Shown here: in pieces, positions 1-5,235 of the stretch | How positions within the stretch are numbered: the stretch's first letter is position 1 | Layout of the letters: each line of letters opens with the position of its first letter | Assembly: GCA_946410505.1 (NCBI GenBank) | Contig: CAMKAP010000085.1 | Location: 1 to 8,376, forward strand | Reading direction: 5' to 3' | Length of the DNA: 8,376 bases | Source: an uncultured Clostridia bacterium | Lineage (GTDB): Bacteria > Bacillota_A > Clostridia > Oscillospirales > Oscillospiraceae | Position numbers and translations under genes: made by a program | Notes under the pieces: model-generated | Seen by the model: only the letters and a program-made list of their open reading frames with translations | What the model was told of the DNA's origin: nothing | The model's database searches: none

Positions 1-131
1 AACAGTGTTCCGCGGAACAGTGCCTCGGACGCCTCGTAGGTCTCGGCGGCGTCCTCCTGCATGGGGACATAAGCCGCAGCCAGCGGGGCATAGCTGGGCA
101 GACTGCCGAAACGATTATCGTTTCTGCTCAA
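1..131 (-). CDS. cotJA: Spore coat-associated protein CotJA (N-terminal part, runs off left edge)
   Basis: Minus-strand reading from a TTG at 131-129 gives 43 residues before the window edge. They contain APLAAAYVPMQ (residues 15-25) and, after a Tyr/Glu-rich linker, EALFRGTL (36-43). This is the family pattern: a Pro-Leu-Ala-x-Ala-Tyr-Val-Pro segment followed by a Gly-Thr-Leu-Phe-Pro-Glu segment, the latter cut by the edge. CotJA proteins are small spore coat or coat-associated proteins, usually first in a cotJA-cotJB-cotJC operon whose last gene is a manganese catalase-like protein; those partners would lie left of the window. The TTG start is chosen because a GGGAGG ribosome binding site (145-140) sits 8 bases upstream and no ATG or GTG in frame is better placed. 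In Bacillus the operon is made in the mother cell under sigma-E. The family match is from recognition of the motif, not a search. Confidence 0.85.
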   Translation of the reverse strand, partial: MSRNDNRFGSLPSYAPLAAAYVPMQEDAAETYEASEALFRGTL

Positions 132-161
132 AATGGGTTCCTCCCGGGTTAAAAACTGATG

Positions 162-190
162 CCGATTCGCATCCAGGATTCTCGAATCGG
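162..190 (-). other. Stem-loop in the cotJA leader
   Basis: CCGATTCG (162-169) and CGAATCGG (183-190) form a perfect 8-bp inverted repeat with a 13-base loop. It lies 17 bases upstream of the cotJA ribosome binding site. A second, smaller hairpin, GAGGA/TCCTC with a 3-base loop, is next to it at 194-206. There is no following U-tract in either direction, so it is not a terminator. It could be a leader RNA structure or a protein-binding palindrome; its role is unknown. Confidence 0.4.
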
Positions 191-235
191 GTTGAGGATG
201 TTCCTCGATTCAGTTTATGGTGAGAAGGCGGTTTC

Positions 236-262
236 GGTGTATGGGCAGCGTACAGAATACTC
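236..262 (-). promoter_or_regulatory. Candidate sigma-E-type promoter for cotJA
   Basis: On the minus strand, GAGTATT (262-256) matches the sigma-E -35 pattern KMATATT at 6 of 7 positions. CATACACC (243-236) matches the -10 pattern CATACAMT at 7 of 8. The spacer is 12 bases, slightly shorter than the usual roughly 14. It would start transcription near 230, leaving a leader of about 100 bases before the cotJA TTG. The cotJ operon of Bacillus subtilis is known to depend on sigma-E, which supports the reading, but the site is only a pattern match. Confidence 0.35.
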
Positions 263-263
263 C

Positions 264-292
264 TTGACATGAAACGAATGGGCGATTATAAT
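264..292 (+). promoter_or_regulatory. Perfect-consensus sigma-A promoter of the repressor-helicase operon
   Basis: TTGACA (264-269) and TATAAT (287-292) are both exact consensus hexamers separated by the optimal 17 bases. Transcription should start near 299, giving a leader of about 40 bases before the GTG of the LexA-like gene. A promoter this strong fits a gene normally held down by a repressor, possibly the product of the first gene itself. Its -35 lies one base from the -35 of the candidate leftward cotJA promoter. Confidence 0.85.
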
Positions 293-338
293 AAAGAAAA
301 ATAGCTGCATCAGCGATTAAAGAAAGGGGACGGCGCCT

Positions 339-1025
339 GTGAGCATCGGAAGTATACTGGAAAAAAAGAGAAAAGAGCGGGGGCTGCTGCAGGCGGAGCT
401 GGCGGAGCTTCTGGCGCGGGACGGTGTCTCGGTCAGCAAGCACGCCGTCAGCAAATGGGAGAGCGATAAGACGCTGCCCAACGCCCATCAGTTTCTGGCT
501 CTGTGCCGGGAGCTGAAAATCTATGACGTGCTTGGGACTTTTCTCGGTGAATCGGACGAGCTGCGGCGGGGCCTCAACGAGCGCGGGAAAGATCGCCTGC
601 GGGAGTACGCACGGCTCCTGCGCGCCAGTGAGGATTTCCGCCTGGAAGAAAAGCCCGCGCCTCTGCGTGTGCTTCCTCTGTATGATCTGGCGGTCTCCGC
701 CGGTACCGGGCAGTTTCTGGACGGGGAGAACTACGAGATGGTGGAATGCGGCATCGAGGTGCCGGAGGGCGCAAACTTCGGCGTGCGCATCGCGGGCAAC
801 AGCATGGAGCCCCGCTACCACGACGGGCAGACCATCTGGGTCCGGCAGCAGCGCAGCCTCATGTCCGGCGAAATCGGCATCTTCCTCTATGACGGGGACG
901 CTTATCTCAAAAAGCTGGTGGCGGAGGACGGCGAGGTGCGGCTGCACTCCCTCAACCCCGCCTATCAGGACATCGTCATCTCTGCCGCGCTCCCGCTCAG
1001 GGTCCTCGGCAAGGTGCTGAGCTGA
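339..1025 (+). CDS. LexA-like XRE-family repressor with S24 self-cleaving peptidase domain
   Basis: This 228-residue cytoplasmic DNA-binding protein has two domains. Residues 3-62 are an XRE/Cro-type helix-turn-helix (QAELAELL, then the recognition helix around SKHAVSKWE at 33-41). Residues about 110-228 are an S24 LexA/UmuD-like peptidase. The expected parts are present: a cleavage bond A121-G122 in VSAGTG, nucleophile S155 in GNSMEP, and general base K191 in AYLKKL. Spacings of 34 and 36 residues are close to those of LexA. Known relatives bind operators as dimers and, when RecA filaments form on damaged DNA, cut themselves and release their targets. The helix-turn-helix is phage-repressor-like rather than the winged helix of true LexA, so I call it LexA-like and give no symbol. 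The GTG start follows an AAAGGGGA binding site at 323-330. The helicase gene starts 13 bases after its stop, implying one operon. Its operator is not identified. Confidence 0.88.
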   Translation: MSIGSILEKKRKERGLLQAELAELLARDGVSVSKHAVSKWESDKTLPNAHQFLALCRELKIYDVLGTFLGESDELRRGLNERGKDRLREYARLLRASEDFRLEEKPAPLRVLPLYDLAVSAGTGQFLDGENYEMVECGIEVPEGANFGVRIAGNSMEPRYHDGQTIWVRQQRSLMSGEIGIFLYDGDAYLKKLVAEDGEVRLHSLNPAYQDIVISAALPLRVLGKVLS

Positions 1026-1038
1026 GCAGGAAGGCGCC

Positions 1039-3192
1039 ATGTGGGAAGAACTGTTAAATCCCGCCCAGCTGGAGGCCGTCACAGAGTCGGAGGGCTTCGT
1101 GCGCGTCATTGCGGGCGCGGGCTCCGGCAAAACCCGGGCGCTCACGCATCGCTTTGCCTATCTGGTCAATGAACTGGGGATCCTGCCGGCCAATATCCTT
1201 TGCGTGACCTTTACCAATAAGGCGGCCAACGAGATGCGTCAGCGCATCCACAATCTGACCGGCGATAACGATCTGGGCTATATCAATACCTTTCACGGCT
1301 ACTGCGTCTCCGTCCTGCAGGAGGACAGCAACGCCGTCCAGTACCCAAAGAGCTTTCTTGTGCTGGACAATTCGGACATTGACGCGATGCTGCGCATCAT
1401 CTATGAGGAACGCGGCCTCACCCTGCGGGATATGAGCTTTTCCGCCGCCCGGGATATGATCGAGATCCTGAAGATTTTTAAGCGGCCGGAGTATTATCTC
1501 GATATGATCCAAATGTCGCTGGAGGCGCTGCACGAAAAATACGTGAACGCCGTCAGCGCGCAGGATATTATTTTCTACGGCTATCTCTATCAGGAGAAGA
1601 AGTGCTTCGGGCTGGATTATAACGATCTCATCAAGTTTACGCTCTATATCTTTGAGCAGAACGACGCGGTCCGTCTCAAATGGCAGCAGCGCCTGGAATA
1701 CATCATGATCGACGAGTTTCAGGACATCGACCTGCTGCAATATCAGCTCATGGAGGTGCTCTGCGCCTATCATAAAAACCTCTTCATCGTCGGCGACCCG
1801 GACCAGACCATCTACACCTGGCGCGGCGCCAACGTGAAGTATCTGCTGGACTTCGATCGGCAGTTCCCCGGAACGAAAACGATCATGATGATGGAGAACT
1901 ACCGCTCTACACCCCAGATCCTCTCTGCGGCCAATGCTCTGATCGGGAAAAACCGCAAGCGCATCCGCAAGGAGCTTTTGCCCATGCTCCCCTCGGGGGA
2001 GAGCGTCCTCTGCCACCACGCGGCGACTGCGGAGACGGAGGCCGAGTGGATGGCCTTTCAGATGCACGAGCTGCACGATTGCGGCGTACCCTTCAAGAAC
2101 ATGGCGGTTCTCTACCGGGCCCACCACGTGTCACGTTCGGTGGAGGAGGCGCTGCAGAAGCGGAAGATCCCCTATACGATCTACAGCGGCGTGCAGTTTT
2201 TTGACCGGGCGGAGATCAAGGACGCGCTGAGCTACCTGCGCATGATCGCCCTGCAGGACGATCTTTCCTTTCGCCGCGTGGTCAACGTCCCCAAACGGAA
2301 TATCGGCGTAAGCCGCATGAAGCTGCTGGAGGCCTACAGCGCGGAGCACGGCTGCACGCTGTATCAGGCGCTGCTGGCCCTGCTGGAGAGTGAGAGTTTT
2401 CAGAGAACGAAGGCGAAGAGCTTTGTGCGCCTCGTCGAGAGCTTTTCCGGCCCGGAGCGGGAGCGCCCTGTGTCGGAGCTTCTATCCGCCATACTGGATG
2501 CGAGCCGCTATGAGGAGATGCTGCGCACAGAGGGCAGCCAGGAACGCCTGGACAATCTGGCGGAGCTCAAGCAGTCTGTGCGGGACTACGAGATCTCCTG
2601 CGGGGAGGAGGCCACGCTGGAGCACTATCTGGCCCACGTGGCGCTCTTCACCAACGCCGACGCGGAGGAAGCGGGAGACAAGGTCAAGCTCATGACGGTC
2701 CACGCAGCCAAGGGTCTGGAGTTTCCCTATGTATTCCTCTGCGGTATGAATGAGGGAGTCTTTCCCTCCCGCAAGACCAAAACGCTGCCCGCCATGGAGG
2801 AGGAGCGGCGGCTGGCCTTTGTGGCGGTGACCCGCGCGGAGAAGCGCCTCTTTCTCTCCGAGGCCGAGGGCCGCAATCTGGACGGCTCACCCCGCTATCC
2901 CTCCCGCTTCCTGCTGGACATCGGGGCGGAGAATCTGGAGTTTACCGCTCCGCCGCGGGAGGGCTTGATCCGTGAGGCGCGGGAATATGTGGCCCTGAGC
3001 GAACGCTTTCTGCCCGAAGAAGAACAGAAGGGGCGTTTTTCGGTGGGGCAGCGCGTGTGTCATGCGGTGCTCGGCCCCGGGACGGTGGTGGAGCTTGATC
3101 TGGACAAGGGGGCCCATGTGGTCCGTTTTGACGGCGTGGCCACACCCCGGGCGATCTCTTTCCGCGCAAAGCTCGAAGCGCTTGAAGAATAA
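1039..3192 (+). CDS. UvrD/PcrA-family superfamily 1 DNA helicase
   Basis: This 717-residue ATP-driven 3'-5' DNA helicase/translocase, near the usual PcrA length, probably acts in repair or in clearing proteins from DNA. All motifs are seen in order: Q motif (Q10 in LNPAQLEAV), Walker A AGAGSGKT (K31), Ia VTFTNKAANEM, Ib NTFHGYC, Walker B DEFQD (225-229), III GDPDQTIYTWRGA (from 252), IV ENYRSTPQI, V VHAAKGLEFPYVF (from 554), VI VAVTRAEKRL (from 595). The 2B-type insertion lies between IV and V. The C-terminal 52 residues (666-717) form a small beta, Tudor/KOW-like domain (VGQRVCHAVLGPGTVVEL), as in PcrA. Motif III has DPDQT where housekeeping PcrA typically has DxDQS, so this may be a second UvrD-like paralogue rather than pcrA itself. 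The ATG is 4 bases after AGGAAGG (1028-1034). It shares an operon with the LexA-like repressor and ends at a terminator. No motif residue is missing. Confidence 0.93.
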   Translation: MWEELLNPAQLEAVTESEGFVRVIAGAGSGKTRALTHRFAYLVNELGILPANILCVTFTNKAANEMRQRIHNLTGDNDLGYINTFHGYCVSVLQEDSNAVQYPKSFLVLDNSDIDAMLRIIYEERGLTLRDMSFSAARDMIEILKIFKRPEYYLDMIQMSLEALHEKYVNAVSAQDIIFYGYLYQEKKCFGLDYNDLIKFTLYIFEQNDAVRLKWQQRLEYIMIDEFQDIDLLQYQLMEVLCAYHKNLFIVGDPDQTIYTWRGANVKYLLDFDRQFPGTKTIMMMENYRSTPQILSAANALIGKNRKRIRKELLPMLPSGESVLCHHAATAETEAEWMAFQMHELHDCGVPFKNMAVLYRAHHVSRSVEEALQKRKIPYTIYSGVQFFDRAEIKDALSYLRMIALQDDLSFRRVVNVPKRNIGVSRMKLLEAYSAEHGCTLYQALLALLESESFQRTKAKSFVRLVESFSGPERERPVSELLSAILDASRYEEMLRTEGSQERLDNLAELKQSVRDYEISCGEEATLEHYLAHVALFTNADAEEAGDKVKLMTVHAAKGLEFPYVFLCGMNEGVFPSRKTKTLPAMEEERRLAFVAVTRAEKRLFLSEAEGRNLDGSPRYPSRFLLDIGAENLEFTAPPREGLIREAREYVALSERFLPEEEQKGRFSVGQRVCHAVLGPGTVVELDLDKGAHVVRFDGVATPRAISFRAKLEALEE

Positions 3193-3197
3193 CGGGC

Positions 3198-3247
3198 TGC
3201 CCGCCGCATCCGGACCGGACGCGGCGGGCACCTTTTTATCTTTTTTT
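3198..3247 (+). terminator. Intrinsic terminator after the helicase gene
   Basis: TGCCCGCCGC (3198-3207) pairs perfectly with GCGGCGGGCA (3221-3230), a 10-bp GC-rich stem. A 13-base loop can partly fold further. A T-rich run with only three interruptions (3233-3247) follows. It begins 6 bases after the helicase stop codon and should end the repressor-helicase transcript. Confidence 0.92.
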
Positions 3248-3295
3248 GAAAGATCTGCTCTCCGTCTGCGAGTAAATAAGTGAGGCGGAAAGGAT

Positions 3296-3862
3296 GTGAC
3301 GCAATTGGAAGACAGTAAAATCATCGACCTGTTCTTTGAGCGCTCGGAACAGGCCATTGATGCGCTGGACCGAAAATACGGCAGGACCGTGACGAAGACG
3401 GCGGCAAACCTGCTGGGGGATCGGCTGGATGTGGAAGAGTGTGTAAACGATGCTTACCTGGGCGTCTGGAACAGTATTCCGCCTCACCGACCGGAGGCCC
3501 TGGTGAGCTACGTTTGCAGGATCGCCCGCAATCTGGCCATCTCCCGGCTTCGGAGGGAAAACGCCGCCAAAAGAAACAGCAGCTTTGACCTTGTGCTGGA
3601 GGAGCTGGAGGATTTCATCCCGTCCAACATGAATGTGGAAACAGACTATGAGGCAAAAGAGCTGACAGAGACTGTCAACGTGTTTCTCTCTGCTCTTCCC
3701 TATGACGACCGTTTCGCTTTTGTCCGCCGTTACTGGTATGCCGACTCCGTCAAGGAGATCGCCCAACAGATGCACACACGGGAAAGCCGTGTCTCCCTGC
3801 GTCTTTTCCGCCTCCGTGAGAAATTGCGGAAGACTTTGAAAAAGGAGGGCCTGCTTGTATGA
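3296..3862 (+). CDS. ECF-like sigma-70 family RNA polymerase sigma factor
   Basis: This 188-residue sigma factor has region 2 at about 25-95 (core-binding helix around EECVNDAYLGVWNSIP, 47-62, then the -10 recognition stretch YVCRIARNLAISRLRRE, 72-88). A linker of about 35 residues follows, then region 4 at about 128-183. There a helix-turn-helix (SVKEIAQQM followed by TRESRVSLRLFRLREKLRK, 151-179) would read the -35 element. There is no region 1 or 3, as in ECF sigmas. The start is uncertain: GTG at 3296 has GAGG 10 bases upstream (3282-3285), and an in-frame TTG at 3305 has GGAAAGG 11 bases upstream; the two proteins differ by three residues. The next gene overlaps its stop by ATGA, so the two are translated together, the usual arrangement of a sigma and its regulator. 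I recall close relatives as common in clostridia with unknown stimuli. No convincing promoter is visible in the 48 bases after the upstream terminator. Confidence 0.88.
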   Translation: MTQLEDSKIIDLFFERSEQAIDALDRKYGRTVTKTAANLLGDRLDVEECVNDAYLGVWNSIPPHRPEALVSYVCRIARNLAISRLRRENAAKRNSSFDLVLEELEDFIPSNMNVETDYEAKELTETVNVFLSALPYDDRFAFVRRYWYADSVKEIAQQMHTRESRVSLRLFRLREKLRKTLKKEGLLV

Positions 3863-4737
3863 ATCGGGAACAGGTGTTTGAATCGCTGGCCGGGATCGAT
3901 GACCGCTACGTTGCGGAAGCTGCGAGCTATGCGCCCGGGCATGCAGACAGCGCTCCGGAAAGGATCGTACACATGAAGAAAAAACGCGTGATAACTTTTC
4001 TGATCGCAGCCGTATTGATGCTCACGCTGAGCGTGACGGCGTATGCCGCCCATGCCGCGGTTGCGACGCCCAAGGCCGCCGAGCGGGTGGCAAAGGAACA
4101 GATCGAGGTCTGGAAGGAAATGGGCATTTTGTCGCCGGAAGTGAACTTCGAGGGCGAGGCCAGCGACGTCTATGAGATTCAGGAAGAAAATGGCGGGGCC
4201 GCCTGGTTCGGTCGTCTTTTCCCGCATAGCTATGACGTGCGTTTTTACGGACGGTCGCAGTTCCATACGGATCGCCCGAAGTACGGATGCAATCTGACCG
4301 TCGACACTCTGACTGGAAAAATTATCGCTGCCTTTATCGACGCTGCGGCGGATGAAGACGATGTGCCTGTCCGTGAGCAGGAGATCGGTGATATTCCGGA
4401 AGCCAACGGGCAGTCCACCTGGTACTTTTATGACAACTTCGATGATATTTTCCCGGCCGACATGACCGTGGACCGTTTTTGCGAGCTGCTTGCGGAGTAC
4501 TGGGGCTTCTCCGGCTATACCATTGCAGACACGGACGATGAATCTTTTTATCATCAGCATTTTGACGCCATCGACGGTTCTACGCTGCTCAAGGACTTAA
4601 ACGCGGATTCGCGGGAAAACTATTATCTCACCGTGTTCTTTGACGGTGATCAGGACGGCGCGCCCATGTATATTCAGCTCCACCAGTTCCCGGGCTATGT
4701 TACCCTGACGTTGGGTCAGCGCCATGCGGTGGGCTGA
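3859..4737 (+). CDS. Single-span membrane protein, putative anti-sigma factor partner of the upstream sigma gene
   Basis: This 292-residue protein has a cytoplasmic tail of 38 residues (FESLAGIDDRYVAEAASY, 7-24). A KKKR stretch (40-43) precedes one hydrophobic helix at 44-64, and an extracytoplasmic domain of about 225 residues follows. The outer part has two cysteines, C144 and C208, that could pair, and a hydrophobic beta-like C-terminal end (PMYIQLHQFPGYVTLTLGQR). The ATGA overlap with the sigma gene and the one-span layout argue that it holds or senses for that sigma. It has no zinc-binding HxxxCxxC anti-sigma motif, so the mechanism, if real, differs from classical ZAS proteins. A second start is possible at ATG 3973 (M39), 9 bases after GGAAAGG (3957-3963). 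That shorter form would begin with a signal-peptide-like segment ending AYA-A at 61-64. I do not recognise the outer domain; the anti-sigma role is inference from context. Confidence 0.72.
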   Translation: MNREQVFESLAGIDDRYVAEAASYAPGHADSAPERIVHMKKKRVITFLIAAVLMLTLSVTAYAAHAAVATPKAAERVAKEQIEVWKEMGILSPEVNFEGEASDVYEIQEENGGAAWFGRLFPHSYDVRFYGRSQFHTDRPKYGCNLTVDTLTGKIIAAFIDAAADEDDVPVREQEIGDIPEANGQSTWYFYDNFDDIFPADMTVDRFCELLAEYWGFSGYTIADTDDESFYHQHFDAIDGSTLLKDLNADSRENYYLTVFFDGDQDGAPMYIQLHQFPGYVTLTLGQRHAVG

Positions 4738-4784
4738 AAACGCGGGAGTCTGCGATTCTGAAAAACTTTCCAAAAACAAGATTT

Positions 4785-4813
4785 GCATATCTTCGGGCAA
4801 TCGGCAGATGCTA
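4785..4813 (+). promoter_or_regulatory. Candidate sigma-G-type promoter of the SASP gene
   Basis: GCATA (4785-4789) matches the forespore sigma-G/F -35 pattern. GATGCTA (4807-4813), 17 bases later, matches the sigma-G -10 pattern CATNNTA except for its first base. Start of transcription would be near 4820, giving a leader of about 80 bases. SASP genes are classic sigma-G targets. It is a pattern match only. Confidence 0.45.
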
Positions 4814-4848
4814 TGGACGGATGGATGCGCCGTGCCGATCGGCCTGAG

Positions 4849-4880
4849 CAGATTGGGACAGCAGCGTCTGTCCCAATCTG
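4849..4880 (+). other. Perfect 13-bp stem-loop directly upstream of the SASP ribosome binding site
   Basis: CAGATTGGGACAG (4849-4861) and CTGTCCCAATCTG (4868-4880) are exact reverse complements with a 6-base loop, CAGCGT. The stem ends 5 bases before AAGGAG (4886-4891), and that site lies 9 bases before the ATG at 4901. No U-tract follows, so it is not a simple intrinsic terminator. It may stabilise the spore mRNA, keep the binding site open, or bind a regulator. Confidence 0.7.
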
Positions 4881-4900
4881 TTGAAAAGGAGATGCAAACG

Positions 4901-5101
4901 ATGTCTACCAACACCAGCAATCATCTTGTGAACCCCGCTGCCCGTGAGGCCATGGATAAGTTCAAGATGGAGGCGGCCGCTGAGGTCGGTGTCAACCTGA
5001 AGAACGGTTACAACGGCGAGCTCACCAGCCGTCAGGCCGGTTCTGTCGGCGGCCAGATGGTCAAGAAGATGATCGAGGCCTACGAAAACGGCATGAAGTA
5101 A
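4901..5101 (+). CDS. Alpha/beta-type small acid-soluble spore protein (SASP)
   Basis: This 66-residue protein has both conserved SASP blocks: KFKMEAAAEVGVNL (residues about 21-34) and LTSRQAGSVGGQMVKKMIE (from about 41). Alpha/beta SASPs coat spore DNA in the forespore, shift it to an A-like form and protect it from UV and chemicals. At germination they are cut by the GPR protease, normally after the Glu in the K-x-E-x-A-x-E block; here that is KME|AAAE. The start at 4901 is fixed by AAGGAG 9 bases upstream and by the family's usual 60-70 residue length. The frame stays open further upstream, but that part crosses the end of the previous gene and the leader hairpin and has no family resemblance. 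It probably forms a single-gene transcript, with a sigma-G-like promoter before it and a strong terminator after. It is an ssp family member; the exact paralogue letter cannot be assigned. Confidence 0.93.
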   Translation: MSTNTSNHLVNPAAREAMDKFKMEAAAEVGVNLKNGYNGELTSRQAGSVGGQMVKKMIEAYENGMK

Positions 5102-5117
5102 GCATAAAACGCGCAAG

Positions 5118-5151
5118 ACAGCAGGAAAGCCTGTGCTTTCCTGCTGTTTTT
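5118..5151 (+). terminator. Intrinsic terminator after the SASP gene
   Basis: ACAGCAGGAAAGC (5118-5130) and GCTTTCCTGCTGT (5135-5147) form a perfect 13-bp stem with a 4-base loop (CTGT), running into a T tract at 5147-5151. It starts 16 bases after the SASP stop codon. Confidence 0.93.
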
Positions 5152-5179
5152 CTATCTCGGTCTGAACGACAAAACCGGA

Positions 5180-5208
5180 TTGCCGAAGCCTTTCGATCGT
5201 GGTACAAT
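5180..5208 (+). promoter_or_regulatory. Sigma-A promoter of the histidinol-phosphatase gene
   Basis: TTGCCG (5180-5185, 4 of 6 to consensus) and TACAAT (5203-5208, 5 of 6) are separated by exactly 17 bases. The predicted start near 5215 leaves a short leader of about 20 bases holding GGAGAA (5223-5228). Confidence 0.7.
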
Positions 5209-5235
5209 ACAAAAAACAATGCGGAGAAGAGAAAA

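Noticed and set aside
7..18. 12-bp perfect palindrome GTTCCGCGGAAC, flanked by AACAGTG direct repeats, at the left edge
   Set aside because: It lies inside the cotJA coding frame and is explained by its codons (Leu-Phe-Arg-Gly-Thr-Leu). The GTTC/GAAC order is also the reverse of a Gram-positive SOS box.
5..223. Plus-strand 72-codon frame at the left edge
   Set aside because: It is Arg/Pro-rich with no ribosome binding site, lies antisense to cotJA and runs through the divergent promoter region.
251..360. Similar 9-mers CAGAATACT (253-261) and, inverted, AGTATACTG (351-359) bracketing the repressor promoter
   Set aside because: An 8 of 9 match between two places in this much sequence is expected by chance. 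The second copy is in coding sequence and the first overlaps the candidate cotJA promoter.
210..1145. Long minus-strand open frame opposite the LexA-like gene (311 codons)
   Set aside because: It is a shadow caused by GC-rich codon use. The plus-strand protein has clear domains and catalytic residues, and the antisense frame has no recognisable motif and overlaps the promoter.
1054..2127. Minus-strand open frame of 357 codons opposite the helicase
   Set aside because: The plus-strand reading has every SF1 helicase motif in order. The antisense reading shows no family features.
3246..3278. Possible promoter for the sigma factor gene (TTGAAA at 3246-3251 with TAAATA at 3273-3278, or an ECF-type TGAAA...CGTC)
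   Set aside because: Spacing is 21 bases for the first and about 10 for the second, both outside working range, and the T-run belongs to the terminator.
4738..4784. Terminator for the sigma/anti-sigma operon
   Set aside because: No stem followed by a U-tract can be found in this stretch; only A- and C-rich sequence without good pairing is visible.
4724..4900. Upstream in-frame extension of the SASP gene (59 extra residues)
   Set aside because: It overlaps the end of the previous gene and crosses the leader hairpin. SASPs are 60-70 residues long, and the ATG at 4901 has an ideal binding site.
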